In this document: positions 1 to 6,318 of the stretch, in pieces
Numbering within the stretch: the first letter of the stretch is position 1
Layout: each line of letters opens with the position of its first letter
NCBI GenBank assembly: GCA_947169825.1
Contig: CAMVRE010000007.1
Span: forward strand, 1 to 39,901
Direction of reading: 5' to 3'
Source: an uncultured Verrucomicrobiota bacterium
Lineage (GTDB): Bacteria; Verrucomicrobiota; Kiritimatiellia; RFP12; UBA3636
DNA length: 39,901 nt
Notes under the pieces: model-generated
Database searches by the model: none
Told to the model about the DNA's origin: nothing
Seen by the model: the letters and a program-made list of their open reading frames with translations, nothing else
Made by a program: the position numbers and the translations under genes

Positions 1-90
1 CGGCGCGCCGGGCGCGCGAGCGAGCACGGCGCGGTCGAGGCGGCCGGCGCCGGCCCCCTCCTCGGTGCAGCGGAACGCGCAGTCGAGCAT
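1..90 (-). CDS. 5' end of a probable RluA-type pseudouridine synthase (partial)
   Basis: Only the first 30 codons are visible; the gene runs off the left edge. The peptide starts MLDCAFRCTEEG and continues GRLDRAVLARAPGAP. This resembles the start of the S4 RNA-binding domain of RluA/RluD-family 23S rRNA pseudouridine synthases, where R-L-D-x-x-L follows a short acidic lead-in. It is not on the supplied ORF track because it is short. The start is supported by a good promoter ending 11 nt upstream, with no Shine-Dalgarno sequence between. Another S4-domain protein is possible; the family call is a guess from about 15 residues. Confidence 0.45.
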   Translation of the reverse strand, partial: MLDCAFRCTEEGAGAGRLDRAVLARAPGAP

Positions 91-101
91 GGATGCGGGC
101 G

Positions 102-130
102 AGGATAGCAGATGCGCCTCGCGCCCGCAA
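102..130 (-). promoter_or_regulatory. Promoter for the left-edge minus-strand gene
   Basis: Read on the minus strand, TTGCGG (125-130), 17 bp, then TATCCT (102-107) preceded by TGC. Only 11 nt separate the -10 from the ATG at 90, so the leader would be very short. The form matches other promoters in this window. Confidence 0.55.
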
Positions 131-144
131 GCGCGTTAACATGA

Positions 145-172
145 CAGAGTAAGAGGGGGCGCGCTTACTCTG
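145..172. repeat. 9-bp inverted repeat in divergent intergenic region
   Basis: CAGAGTAAG and CTTACTCTG form a perfect 9-bp inverted repeat with a 10-nt spacer, between the divergent left-edge gene and upp. Just downstream, TTACTCTGGCAAG is echoed by TTACTTTGGCGAG, and CGCCCGCAAGCGCG occurs twice (near 122 and 201). It could be an operator, or just part of the local repeat content. Confidence 0.35.
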
Positions 173-216
173 GCAAGCGGCGTTTACTTTGGCGAGTCAC
201 CCGCCCGCAAGCGCGG

Positions 217-245
217 TGGACTTCCCGCGGGCTTTCTGCTAGCAT
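217..245 (+). promoter_or_regulatory. upp promoter
   Basis: TGGACT (217-222), a 17-bp spacer, then TAGCAT (240-245) with the extended -10 TGC. It leaves a leader of about 70 nt before the upp ATG, and that leader contains an 8-bp repeat array. Confidence 0.55.
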
Positions 246-252
246 TCCGGCA

Positions 253-315
253 CGAACGACCGAACGGCCAGGACCGTTCGACCGAAAGACCGAAAGACCG
301 CCAGACCGAAAGACC
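253..315 (+). repeat. Degenerate 8-bp tandem array (GACCGAAA type) in upp leader
   Basis: Units such as GACCGAAA, GACCGAAA, GACCGCCA, GACCGAAA follow one another directly up to the upp start codon, preceded by looser GAACGACC/GAACGGCC units. The GACCG core is shared with the in-frame 8-bp array in miaB. Confidence 0.75.
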
Positions 316-319
316 CGAC

Positions 320-940
320 ATGCACACCGTCGTCCAGCACCCGCTCCTGCAGCACCGCCTCGCCATCCTCCGCGCCACCAAGACCGACCCGAAGCTCTTC
401 CGCGAGCTTGTCCACGAGATGACGCGCCTCATCGCGTTCGAGGCGCTGCGCGACCTGCCGACCGTCCCGGTCTCCGTCCGCACGCCGATGGGCGACGCGG
501 CGGGCGTGAAGATCGAGGGGCACATGGTCGTCGCGCCGATCCTGCGCGCCGGCATGGGCATGCTCGACCCGATGCTGGAGCTGCTGCCCTACGCGACGGC
601 GGGCGTCATCGGCACGAAGCGCAACGAGGAGACGGCCGAGCCGATCCCCTACTACCTCAACCTCCCCAAGCCCTTCCCGGACAGCTTCGTCGCGCTCGTC
701 GACCCGATGCTCGCCACCGGCGGCAGCGCGTGCGACGCGATCGCGACGCTCAAGAAGAACGGCTTCCAGCGCATCGTCTTCCTCAACATCATCGCCTGCC
801 CCGAGGGCATCGCCCGCGTCGAGAGGGAGCACCCGGACGTCCCGATCTTCACCGCCGCGATCGACGACCACCTCAACGACCGCCACTACATCGTCCCCGG
901 CCTCGGCGACGCCGGCGACCGCCTCTTCGGCACGCTCTAG
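320..940 (+). CDS. upp: Uracil phosphoribosyltransferase
   Basis: Salvage enzyme that joins uracil to PRPP to give UMP and pyrophosphate in the cytoplasm. The 206 residues match the usual family length (about 208). The PRPP-binding loop VDPMLATGGSA is at 127-137, the family segment APILRAGMGM at 72-81, RNEETxEP near 101-108, and the uracil-binding C-terminus YIVPGLGDAGDRLFGT at 190-205. The ATG at 320 gives the expected N-terminus (HPLLQHRLAILR); no clear Shine-Dalgarno sequence precedes it. It stands alone, divergent from the left-edge gene and convergent with the sigma factor gene. The long minus-strand ORF over it (239-1519) is a frame shadow. Confidence 0.97.
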   Translation: MHTVVQHPLLQHRLAILRATKTDPKLFRELVHEMTRLIAFEALRDLPTVPVSVRTPMGDAAGVKIEGHMVVAPILRAGMGMLDPMLELLPYATAGVIGTKRNEETAEPIPYYLNLPKPFPDSFVALVDPMLATGGSACDAIATLKKNGFQRIVFLNIIACPEGIARVEREHPDVPIFTAAIDDHLNDRHYIVPGLGDAGDRLFGTL

Positions 941-959
941 CGCGGTTTCAACGATTCCG

Positions 960-980
960 TGGCCGCCGGGACGGCGGCCA
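960..980. terminator. GC-rich hairpin between convergent upp and sigma factor genes
   Basis: TGGCCGCC and GGCGGCCA form an 8-bp stem with a 5-nt loop, 20 nt after the upp stop and 20 nt before the sigma gene stop on the other strand. A pyrimidine-rich stretch follows, but no true T-run. It could serve both genes. Confidence 0.5.
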
Positions 981-999
981 TCTCCTTTGTGGAACCGCT

Positions 1000-1587
1000 C
1001 TAGCGCGCAAGCTCCTCCGCCAGGGCGCGGAGCTTCCTCGTGGCGCGGGCGCGGATCTGGTCGACGGCGTTGCGGTCGATCCCGTAGGCCGCCGCGACGG
1101 CCTCGGGCCTCTCGCCGCCCAGCGCGACGCGCAGGAAGACCTGCTTCGTGCGCTCCTGCACCGACGGGTCCGAGAGATACTGCTCCAGCGCGACCTCGTA
1201 GGCCGCGTGTCGCCATTCGCGAAGCTCCTCCTCCGTCGGGTCCGCCGCCGCGGACGCACGCTCCGCGGCGCCCGCGAGCGCGTCCTCCTCGCGGAGGCGC
1301 CGGCGGATCTCGTCCGCCGCCTTGAACCGCAGGATTCCCGCGAGGTAGCTGCGGAAGTGCCCCTTCTCGTCCGGCGCGTGGCGGTAGTCCGGCAGACGCT
1401 TCGCGAGCGCGAGGAACGTCTCCTGCACGAGGTCGTCCGCCGCGTCGGCGAGCGTCGGGAACTTCGCCGCGAGGAACGAGAGCAGCGCGGGACGATAGCG
1501 CGCGACGAGCTCCGCCCACCGCGGCGACTGCGCGTCCGCGCCGAGGTCCTTCAGGAGCGTCGTGGATGTGGTGGGAGGAACGGGCAT
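1000..1587 (-). CDS. Sigma-70 family RNA polymerase sigma factor (ECF-like)
   Basis: A 195-residue alternative sigma factor. Region 2 spans roughly 25-97 and includes the core-binding segment DDLVQETFLALAKRL (51-65) and a -10 recognition helix ending in DEIRRRL. Region 4 spans about 145-190, with the helix-turn-helix RPEAVAAAYGIDRNAVDQ (160-177). I chose the ATG at 1587 (MPVPPTTSTT) because it begins 8 nt after the PIN toxin stop. The 411-residue ORF on the track reads backward through the TA genes in another frame. It is probably cotranscribed with, and perhaps translationally coupled to, the antitoxin and toxin. A membrane Ser/Thr kinase gene lies upstream on the same strand; sigma factor and kinase neighbours are common in PVC bacteria. 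No anti-sigma gene is seen. Confidence 0.85.
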   Translation of the reverse strand: MPVPPTTSTTLLKDLGADAQSPRWAELVARYRPALLSFLAAKFPTLADAADDLVQETFLALAKRLPDYRHAPDEKGHFRSYLAGILRFKAADEIRRRLREEDALAGAAERASAAADPTEEELREWRHAAYEVALEQYLSDPSVQERTKQVFLRVALGGERPEAVAAAYGIDRNAVDQIRARATRKLRALAEELAR

Positions 1588-1595
1588 CGGGCGCC

Positions 1596-1970
1596 TCAGA
1601 TCGCGGAACGGGGCAGATACCGCCGGACGAACGGATCGTGCGTGACCAGAAGGAGGTTTTCGATCCGGGACTGGGCCACCAGGATCCGGTCGAACGGATC
1701 GCGGTGGATCGGCGGCAGAAGCCGCAGCGCCCGGACGTGCTCCGCGCGGACGGGCAGCCACTTCACGCCGAACTCCTCCGTGCGTTCCATCCAGTCGTCG
1801 GGGGCATCGAGCTTCCCGATGCCGCGCTTGATCTCGATTTCCCAGGCGGAGGCGACGCTGAGGAACAGCTCGTTGCCGGGGTCGCGGAGCGCGGCGCGCT
1901 CCTTCGCGGCCAGGCGCGACGGTTCCGTCCGGCTCCAGAGGTAGACGTGCGTGTCGAGGAGCAGTTTCAC
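1596..1970 (-). CDS. PIN-domain toxin, VapC-like (type II toxin-antitoxin)
   Basis: A 124-residue PIN-domain ribonuclease of the VapC/DUF4411-like type with LLLDTHVYLW at the N-terminus. The acidic residues expected at the metal site are present: D6, E44 (SAWEIEIK), D91/D94 (DPFDRILVAQ) and D112 (LLVTHD), so it looks intact. It starts with GTG (1968-1970), and that GTGA overlaps the TGA stop of the antitoxin, a classic translational coupling. The family cleaves tRNA or rRNA when freed from its antitoxin; the target here is unknown. Unusually, the next gene, 8 nt away, is a sigma factor. Confidence 0.9.
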   Translation of the reverse strand: MKLLLDTHVYLWSRTEPSRLAAKERAALRDPGNELFLSVASAWEIEIKRGIGKLDAPDDWMERTEEFGVKWLPVRAEHVRALRLLPPIHRDPFDRILVAQSRIENLLLVTHDPFVRRYLPRSAI

Positions 1971-2407
1971 GAGGCGGTCCCTCCGCGCATTCCGAACGCC
2001 TCCGCGAGATCGTCGGGCCAGTCGTCGAAGTCCGGCGCGATGCGGACGAGCCCCTTCCAGTCGCCCAGTTCGCGCGGCATCGGCTTCGCGCCGTCCGCGG
2101 ACAGGCCCGCGAGGAAGTCGCGGACCAGGCGGACGACGGACGTCCCGCGGGCGCGGGCGGCGGCCCGCGCCCGTTCGAGGACGACGGAGTCGACGACGAG
2201 GGAGAGATTGGGCGCTTCGCCCGCGAACGCGTCATAGACGGCTGCGGGCTCCCGGACGGAAGCCGCGCCCCCCAGTCCGTCTTCGCGCGCGGCGTTGCGC
2301 AGCGCGCGCTTGATGACCTGGTTGAGGCTCAAGTCTTCGTCCTCGGCCGCGCGGCGGATCGCGGCCCAGGTCGCTTCGTCCAGATCGTGGAGGGTGATGT
2401 CGGGCAT
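1967..2407 (-). CDS. Antitoxin with two ribbon-helix-helix-like domains
   Basis: A 146-residue partner of the PIN toxin. Residues 2-42 (ITLHDLDEATWAAIRRAAEDE, then SLNQVIKRAL) look like a FitA/Arc-type ribbon-helix-helix unit. Residues 67-103 (NLSLVVDSVVLERARAAA, then GTSVVRLVRDFLAGL) look like a second, different RHH unit. A toxin-neutralising-type tail with GLVRIAPDFDDWPDDL follows. Most such antitoxins have one RHH and 70-90 residues, so this resembles a fusion of two antitoxins. A purine-rich GGAGAA lies 4 nt before the ATG, one of the few Shine-Dalgarno-like sites here. A promoter lies directly upstream, where an RHH repressor would be expected to bind its own operator. Confidence 0.8.
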   Translation of the reverse strand: MPDITLHDLDEATWAAIRRAAEDEDLSLNQVIKRALRNAAREDGLGGAASVREPAAVYDAFAGEAPNLSLVVDSVVLERARAAARARGTSVVRLVRDFLAGLSADGAKPMPRELGDWKGLVRIAPDFDDWPDDLAEAFGMRGGTAS

Positions 2408-2436
2408 ATCGTTCTCCGTGGTTCAAAACGGTTCAC

Positions 2437-2465
2437 AGTCTACCGCGCTCCGTTCCGGAAATCAA
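2437..2465 (-). promoter_or_regulatory. Promoter of the antitoxin-toxin-sigma operon
   Basis: On the minus strand TTGATT (2460-2465), a 17-bp spacer, then TAGACT (2437-2442). It sits between the kinase stop and the antitoxin ATG, 29 nt upstream of that ATG. The sigma factor gene can therefore be driven independently of the kinase, from the TA promoter. Confidence 0.6.
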
Positions 2466-2487
2466 GTCGAAAACGCGCGAGAGATGG

Positions 2488-4479
2488 CTATTCCGGGACG
2501 AGGCGGAGGCGGACGCCGACCTCGTGGCCGGGCGGCGCCCAGAGATCGGACAGGAACCGGAACGTAAAAATGTGCGGGCCCGGGGCGCCGACGGAGAAAT
2601 CGTTCCACTCGATTCCATCGGACGGCCGGCCGTCGTGGGCGTCGACGTCGACGGTCTGGTAGTCGGCGTCCACCACGAAGCTTCCGCCGCGTCCCCCGTG
2701 GTTTTCCTTTCCCGCGTAGTATTTCGCATATTCCCAGCGGAACGACTGGGGCCTGGTGTTGGAAACCGTGACACGCGATTCCCCGAGGCCTCCCGGAAGC
2801 GCAAGCCAGACCGTTCCGTCCCCGGCCGAGGCGAGGCGGGCCGGCCGGTCCGATCCGGTGAAGAAGAAGACGCCGTTCGTCCATCCCAGCGCCTCGCCGA
2901 TTTCCGGCGCGGGGATGTCGCGGTCCTCCGCGGCGCGTGCCGTCGCCTCCGCGAGAAGCTCGCGTTCGAGCGCCATCTGTGCGCCGAGCGACGTCTCGGC
3001 GGTCGAGAAGCGCAGCGCGCGGTCGCCGGCCTTCGGGTTCTCCGGGTCCGGCTCGTCGTAGGGCTCGGCGAAGTCGCCGGGGAAGACCGAAAGCACGTTC
3101 GGCAGCGTGACGAACGCGCCCGGCCCGAGCCGGAAGCGCGGGCTGTGCGCCGGGTCTGGATCCTCCGTCGCGTCGATCACGGCGGCGTCCCGCACCGTGA
3201 CGAGCGTCTCCGGCGTGCCCGCGATCGCCGCGTCGAGCCGCCCCGGCCCGACGATCTCCACGGTCTGCGGCTCCGCGAGGTCCAGCGGGCGCGCGAGCGC
3301 GACGTGCCGCCCTTCGAGCCGCACCCGAACGAGCGGACGCCCGTCATAGACCGAATACGTCGCGATCTCCCGCCACGCCGGCTCCGCCTCCGCCTCGAGC
3401 CGCTCCGCGAGCGTCCGCGCGGCGGAGAGGTCCGGTCGCTCTAGCGACTCTAGCGATTCTAGCGGCTCTAGCGATTCTAGCGGCTCTAGCGGCTCTAGCG
3501 ATTCTATCGGCGGAGCCGCCTCCGGCCGCAAAGCCGCCCGGCCCGCGACCATGACTGCGGCGATTACCACGGCGGCGGCAGCCAGCGCCGCCTCCGCTGG
3601 CGCGTGGCGGCGCCGCACGGCGCGCGCCAGCGCCTCCGCGGTCGCGAAGCGCTCCGCGGGGAGCGCGCTCGTCGCGCGCCGCAGGAGCGCGCGCCAGCAC
3701 CGCGGCGGCCGGTGGTCGAAGCAGGCGTCCGCGAGGACGCCGAGCGCGTAGGTGTCGCTCGCGGGCGTCACCTCGCCGCCGGCGAACTGCTCCGGCGCGG
3801 CGTAGCCCGGCGTGCCGACGCCCTTCGCACGCCCGTCGACGACCGACAGGGTCGAGACGCCCGGCGGCCCCGCGGCCGCAGCGCCGACGGGCGCCCCAAG
3901 GCGCTTCGCGAGCCCCAGGTCGATCAGCACGGGCGATCCGTCCGCGCGGAAGAGGACGTTGGAGGGCTTCACGTCGCGATGGACGAACCCGAGTGCATGC
4001 AGGTGCGCCACGCCGCCGCAAAGCGCGAGAAGAAAGCGCGCCACGTCGCGGTCGCGGCGCGGCAGCTCGCGCTTCTCCAGCTCCTCCACCGCCATCCACG
4101 GCTTCCCATCCGCCGTCTCGCCCGCGCCGAAGAACCGAGGCAGCGCCGGATGCGGATGCTCGCGCAAAATCTCCGCTTCGCGCCGGAACCGCGCGACGGC
4201 GGCGAAATCCGACTTATGGAGGATCTTGATCGCGACGCGGGGAGCCGATGCCTCTGCGCTCTCTGCGTGAGACACCCCCTCTGCGCTCTCTGCGCTCTCT
4301 GCGTGAGATACTCCCTCCGCGCCCTCCGCGTGATAGACCTCCCCGCTCCCGCCGCGCCCGAGCAGCCCGCCGACGATCCACGGTCCCATCCTCGCCCCTT
4401 CGGGCACGAGCCGCTCCGTCCGCGGCGCGCCTCCGCGTGCCGCGAGCCATTCGTCGAATCCGGTGGCGGGGTCGTTCAC
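2488..4479 (-). CDS. Transmembrane Ser/Thr protein kinase with beta-rich outer domain
   Basis: A 663-residue Hanks-type kinase. Visible: glycine-rich loop GRGGSGEVY (41-49), VAIK lysine K85, catalytic HRDVKPSN (167-174), DLG in place of DFG (187-189), GTPGYAAPEQ (222-231). A single membrane segment lies at about 295-315. The C-terminal half (320-663) would be outside the cytoplasm; its last 130 residues resemble the beta-sandwich module of the LRR proteins in this window. Two stretches encoded by 9-bp arrays are in frame: HAESAE-type residues at about 50-78, between the glycine loop and the VAIK strand, and LES/LEP tripeptides at 327-348 just after the membrane. The start is GTG at 4477-4479, 10 nt after the ATPase stop. 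Substrates are unknown; the nearby sigma factor is an obvious candidate partner. Confidence 0.88.
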   Translation of the reverse strand: MNDPATGFDEWLAARGGAPRTERLVPEGARMGPWIVGGLLGRGGSGEVYHAEGAEGVSHAESAESAEGVSHAESAEASAPRVAIKILHKSDFAAVARFRREAEILREHPHPALPRFFGAGETADGKPWMAVEELEKRELPRRDRDVARFLLALCGGVAHLHALGFVHRDVKPSNVLFRADGSPVLIDLGLAKRLGAPVGAAAAGPPGVSTLSVVDGRAKGVGTPGYAAPEQFAGGEVTPASDTYALGVLADACFDHRPPRCWRALLRRATSALPAERFATAEALARAVRRRHAPAEAALAAAAVVIAAVMVAGRAALRPEAAPPIESLEPLEPLESLEPLESLESLERPDLSAARTLAERLEAEAEPAWREIATYSVYDGRPLVRVRLEGRHVALARPLDLAEPQTVEIVGPGRLDAAIAGTPETLVTVRDAAVIDATEDPDPAHSPRFRLGPGAFVTLPNVLSVFPGDFAEPYDEPDPENPKAGDRALRFSTAETSLGAQMALERELLAEATARAAEDRDIPAPEIGEALGWTNGVFFFTGSDRPARLASAGDGTVWLALPGGLGESRVTVSNTRPQSFRWEYAKYYAGKENHGGRGGSFVVDADYQTVDVDAHDGRPSDGIEWNDFSVGAPGPHIFTFRFLSDLWAPPGHEVGVRLRLVPE
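3439..3507 (-). repeat. In-frame 9-bp tandem array in the kinase (CTAGARnnn)
   Basis: About seven and a half direct units of the form CTCTAGCGA/TTCTAGCGG on the plus strand. On the coding strand each unit reads CTAGAG/CTAGAA plus three bases and encodes Leu-Glu-Ser or Leu-Glu-Pro. The same unit recurs in the LRR gene near 11.43 kb. Confidence 0.9.
4252..4335 (-). repeat. In-frame 9-bp tandem array in the kinase N-lobe
   Basis: Units CTCTGCGCT, CTCTGCGTG, GAGACACCC/GAGATACTC and CTCCGCGTG alternate on the plus strand. The array contains an internal larger repeat, since the CTCTGCGCT-CTCTGCGTG-GAGAnACnC order occurs twice. It encodes Ala-Glu-Ser, Ala-Glu-Gly and Val-Ser-His tripeptides. Confidence 0.88.
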
Positions 4480-4489
4480 GGGAGAAACG

Positions 4490-5695
4490 TCAGTGGAGAA
4501 ACCCGAAGAGCCAGAGGGGGATGCGGTTCCCGAAGCCGGCTTCGAGGTCGTCCGCGGCGACGAAGCTCTCGGGGATGTCCTTGATCTGCGCGAAGCCCTT
4601 CTTTCGGCCGCCCACCTCCACCCGGTAGCGCCCGTCGACGGTGAAGTCGCCCCGGTCGGCGCAGACGACCGCGTGGCCGGCGGCGCGGAGCTGGTTCACG
4701 AAGAACGTCTCGCGGATCGTCCCTTCGTCGGCGCGCGAAACGAGCGCGTGCATCAGGTTCGGGTTGGCGCAGAAGATCTTCTCCGGGCGCGAGAGGTTCT
4801 TGAGCGAGTTCTTGCCGGACGGCACGAGCGCGAGGAGTCCGGCGCGTTCGAGCACCGACAGCATCTTGAGGCCTTGGTTGCGGTCGGTCTCGAGCTCGCG
4901 GTAGAGCGCCGACATGTTCGGCTGCTGCGGACAGCTCGCGGCGAGCACCGCGAGCATCTTCTTCGTCTTTCGGATCGTGGCCGGCGTGACGTCCTCGACG
5001 GCGGGCCAGTCGCTGTCGAGGACCTTGTCGACCGTCGCGGCGACGCGCTCGTAGTAGCCGGAATGCTCGGTCTTGTAGAACGGGTAGAAGCCCGTGGCGA
5101 GGTAGCGCTCGAAGAGGGGGAGGACGCGGATCTTCCTCGCGACGTCCGCGGCGATCCGGACGTGGTCCGCGAGCACGGCCTCCAGCGGGACCGGTTCCGC
5201 GTCGAGCGCGCCCTCGTAGGCGAGGAACTCGCGGAACGAGAGCCCATCGAGCGTGTAGGCCATCTGACGGCGCGAGAGGTCTCCCTCGCGGTTGTCCATC
5301 TTGAGGAGGGACGAGCCGCTGTAGACGACGGACATCTCCGGGTAGAAGTCCGTGAAGTTCTTGATGGCGGTCTGCCAGTGCTCGACGTGGTGGACTTCGT
5401 CCACGAAGAGGTGCGTCACGCCCTGCTTGTGCATCTCCTCCGCGAATTCGAGCGGGGAATGGGTCTTGAACCAGTAGTGGTCGAACGAGACGTAGATCGC
5501 CCGCGGGTCGAGGCCGAACCGCTCCTTCGCGCTCTGCCGGAGCATCGTCGTCTTGCCCGTCCCGCGGGGCCCCTTGATGCACACGAGCCGGTTCTCCCAG
5601 TCGACCGATCGGTAGAGGCGGCGGTGGAACGCCGTCGGCGTTTCATCGATCAGGCGGTTGGAAATCAGCCGCATCCGTGCCAGTTCTTGATCCAT
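4490..5695 (-). CDS. AAA+ ATPase of the AAA_14/DUF4143 type, divergent C-terminus
   Basis: A 401-residue P-loop ATPase. Walker A is GPRGTGKT (42-49) and Walker B HLFVDEVHH (95-103). A sensor-like VVYSGSSLLK follows. A winged-helix-like middle segment and a C-terminal region with DFTVDGRYRVEVGGRKKG are in the position of the DUF4143 PD-(D/E)xK nuclease fold, but the catalytic acidic/Lys pattern is only partly kept. Family members are common in bacteria and archaea, often in multiple copies; their cellular role is not established. It precedes the kinase by 10 nt on the same strand, so they may be cotranscribed. GGGGA lies about 9 nt before the ATG. No convincing promoter was found upstream. Confidence 0.85.
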   Translation of the reverse strand: MDQELARMRLISNRLIDETPTAFHRRLYRSVDWENRLVCIKGPRGTGKTTMLRQSAKERFGLDPRAIYVSFDHYWFKTHSPLEFAEEMHKQGVTHLFVDEVHHVEHWQTAIKNFTDFYPEMSVVYSGSSLLKMDNREGDLSRRQMAYTLDGLSFREFLAYEGALDAEPVPLEAVLADHVRIAADVARKIRVLPLFERYLATGFYPFYKTEHSGYYERVAATVDKVLDSDWPAVEDVTPATIRKTKKMLAVLAASCPQQPNMSALYRELETDRNQGLKMLSVLERAGLLALVPSGKNSLKNLSRPEKIFCANPNLMHALVSRADEGTIRETFFVNQLRAAGHAVVCADRGDFTVDGRYRVEVGGRKKGFAQIKDIPESFVAADDLEAGFGNRIPLWLFGFLH

Positions 5696-5834
5696 TGGAG
5701 TTATCCCCTTTTCATGTTTCTGTTCACGAATTGAAATGTCGAATTAGTGTTTTCATTCACGAACGGCCACGAGACTACCATATCCAAAACGAAGATGCAA
5801 GCGAAATTGCTGGTGCGGCACCTTCCAACGCCCT

Positions 5835-5872
5835 CCGTGGCGGGGTGCGGGCGAGCTCGCACCCCGCCACGG
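5835..5872. repeat. Perfect 15-bp stem inverted repeat
   Basis: CCGTGGCGGGGTGCG and its exact complement flank an 8-nt loop. A purine/pyrimidine context without a T-run makes a classical terminator unlikely. It may be a copy of a dispersed REP-like element; nothing nearby on the plus strand needs termination. Confidence 0.7.
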
Positions 5873-5998
5873 AAGACTTGCGCGCCCACGTAAGATTTCC
5901 GTCCTTTGGACGGGTAAGGGGTAGAGCATCGGCATCCCGCCGGCGCCTGGTCCGGAAACCCTTTGGAGATCACCCCGAGAGAGAAGCGCGAAACGGAG

Positions 5999-6027
5999 TT
6001 GAATCCGAGGCGCGAGTCTGCTAGACT
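5999..6027 (+). promoter_or_regulatory. Promoter-like site with no evident gene
   Basis: TTGAAT (5999-6004), exactly 17 bp, then TAGACT (6022-6027) preceded by TGC. The form is as good as those of upp or pgk. The next ATG overlaps the end of the -10 (6028), and the frame it opens has no recognisable product. It may drive a small RNA or be the relic of a lost gene. Confidence 0.4.
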
Positions 6028-6128
6028 ATGCGCCAATCGATTTGCTCCGCTGCAAACCGTCGATCGTCCGAAACCTGGAAAACTTCGAGATCAAGACGGC
6101 AGGCAGGCAGGCGCGTGCGCAAGCACGT

Positions 6129-6187
6129 CCTTCCTTCGCGCTTCTTGATCGGGCTTTCCAGGGCCTCGGACGAAACGCGAAGGAAGG
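6129..6187. repeat. 12-bp inverted repeat with 35-nt spacer
   Basis: CCTTCCTTCGCG (6129-6140) and CGCGAAGGAAGG (6176-6187) are exact complements. They lie about 100 nt downstream of the orphan promoter and could form a long hairpin in its transcript. Confidence 0.55.
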
Positions 6188-6238
6188 GCCTTTTGAATCC
6201 GTCGACTCCACAGCTTTTGATAGGGCGTCTCGCCAGGC

Positions 6239-6304
6239 GAGGGCGCCTCGCGCGGCGTCCGCCGCGCCGGCGCCCGTCGGAGCTCGCTCCGCTCGGCCCC
6301 TTCG
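6239..6304 (+). repeat. 66-bp dispersed repeat, copy 1 (downstream of second ATPase)
   Basis: By eye 60 of 66 positions match copy 2 at 7597-7662, including the shared stretch CCGCCGCGCCGGCGCCCGTC. The two copies sit in the same orientation on either side of the second ATPase gene. The GC-rich interior can fold on itself. Confidence 0.8.
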
Positions 6305-6318
6305 ATCCTTCGGCGGGA

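Larger units (their letters stand above)
5696..6318. other. Gene-poor 623-bp region, lower GC on its left side
   Basis: No protein gene I can support lies here. The region holds an AT-richer stretch upstream of the first ATPase (with TTCACGAA repeated twice), a 15-bp perfect hairpin, an apparently orphan forward promoter, a long-spaced inverted repeat and one copy of a 66-bp dispersed repeat. The ORFs on the track (5677-6024, 5701-6036, 6042-6470) have no recognisable domains and end in repeat DNA. Confidence 0.6.

Noticed and set aside
239-1519. 426-residue minus-strand ORF over upp
   Set aside because: It lies antisense to the clear upp gene and has low-complexity Arg/Gly/Ala composition.
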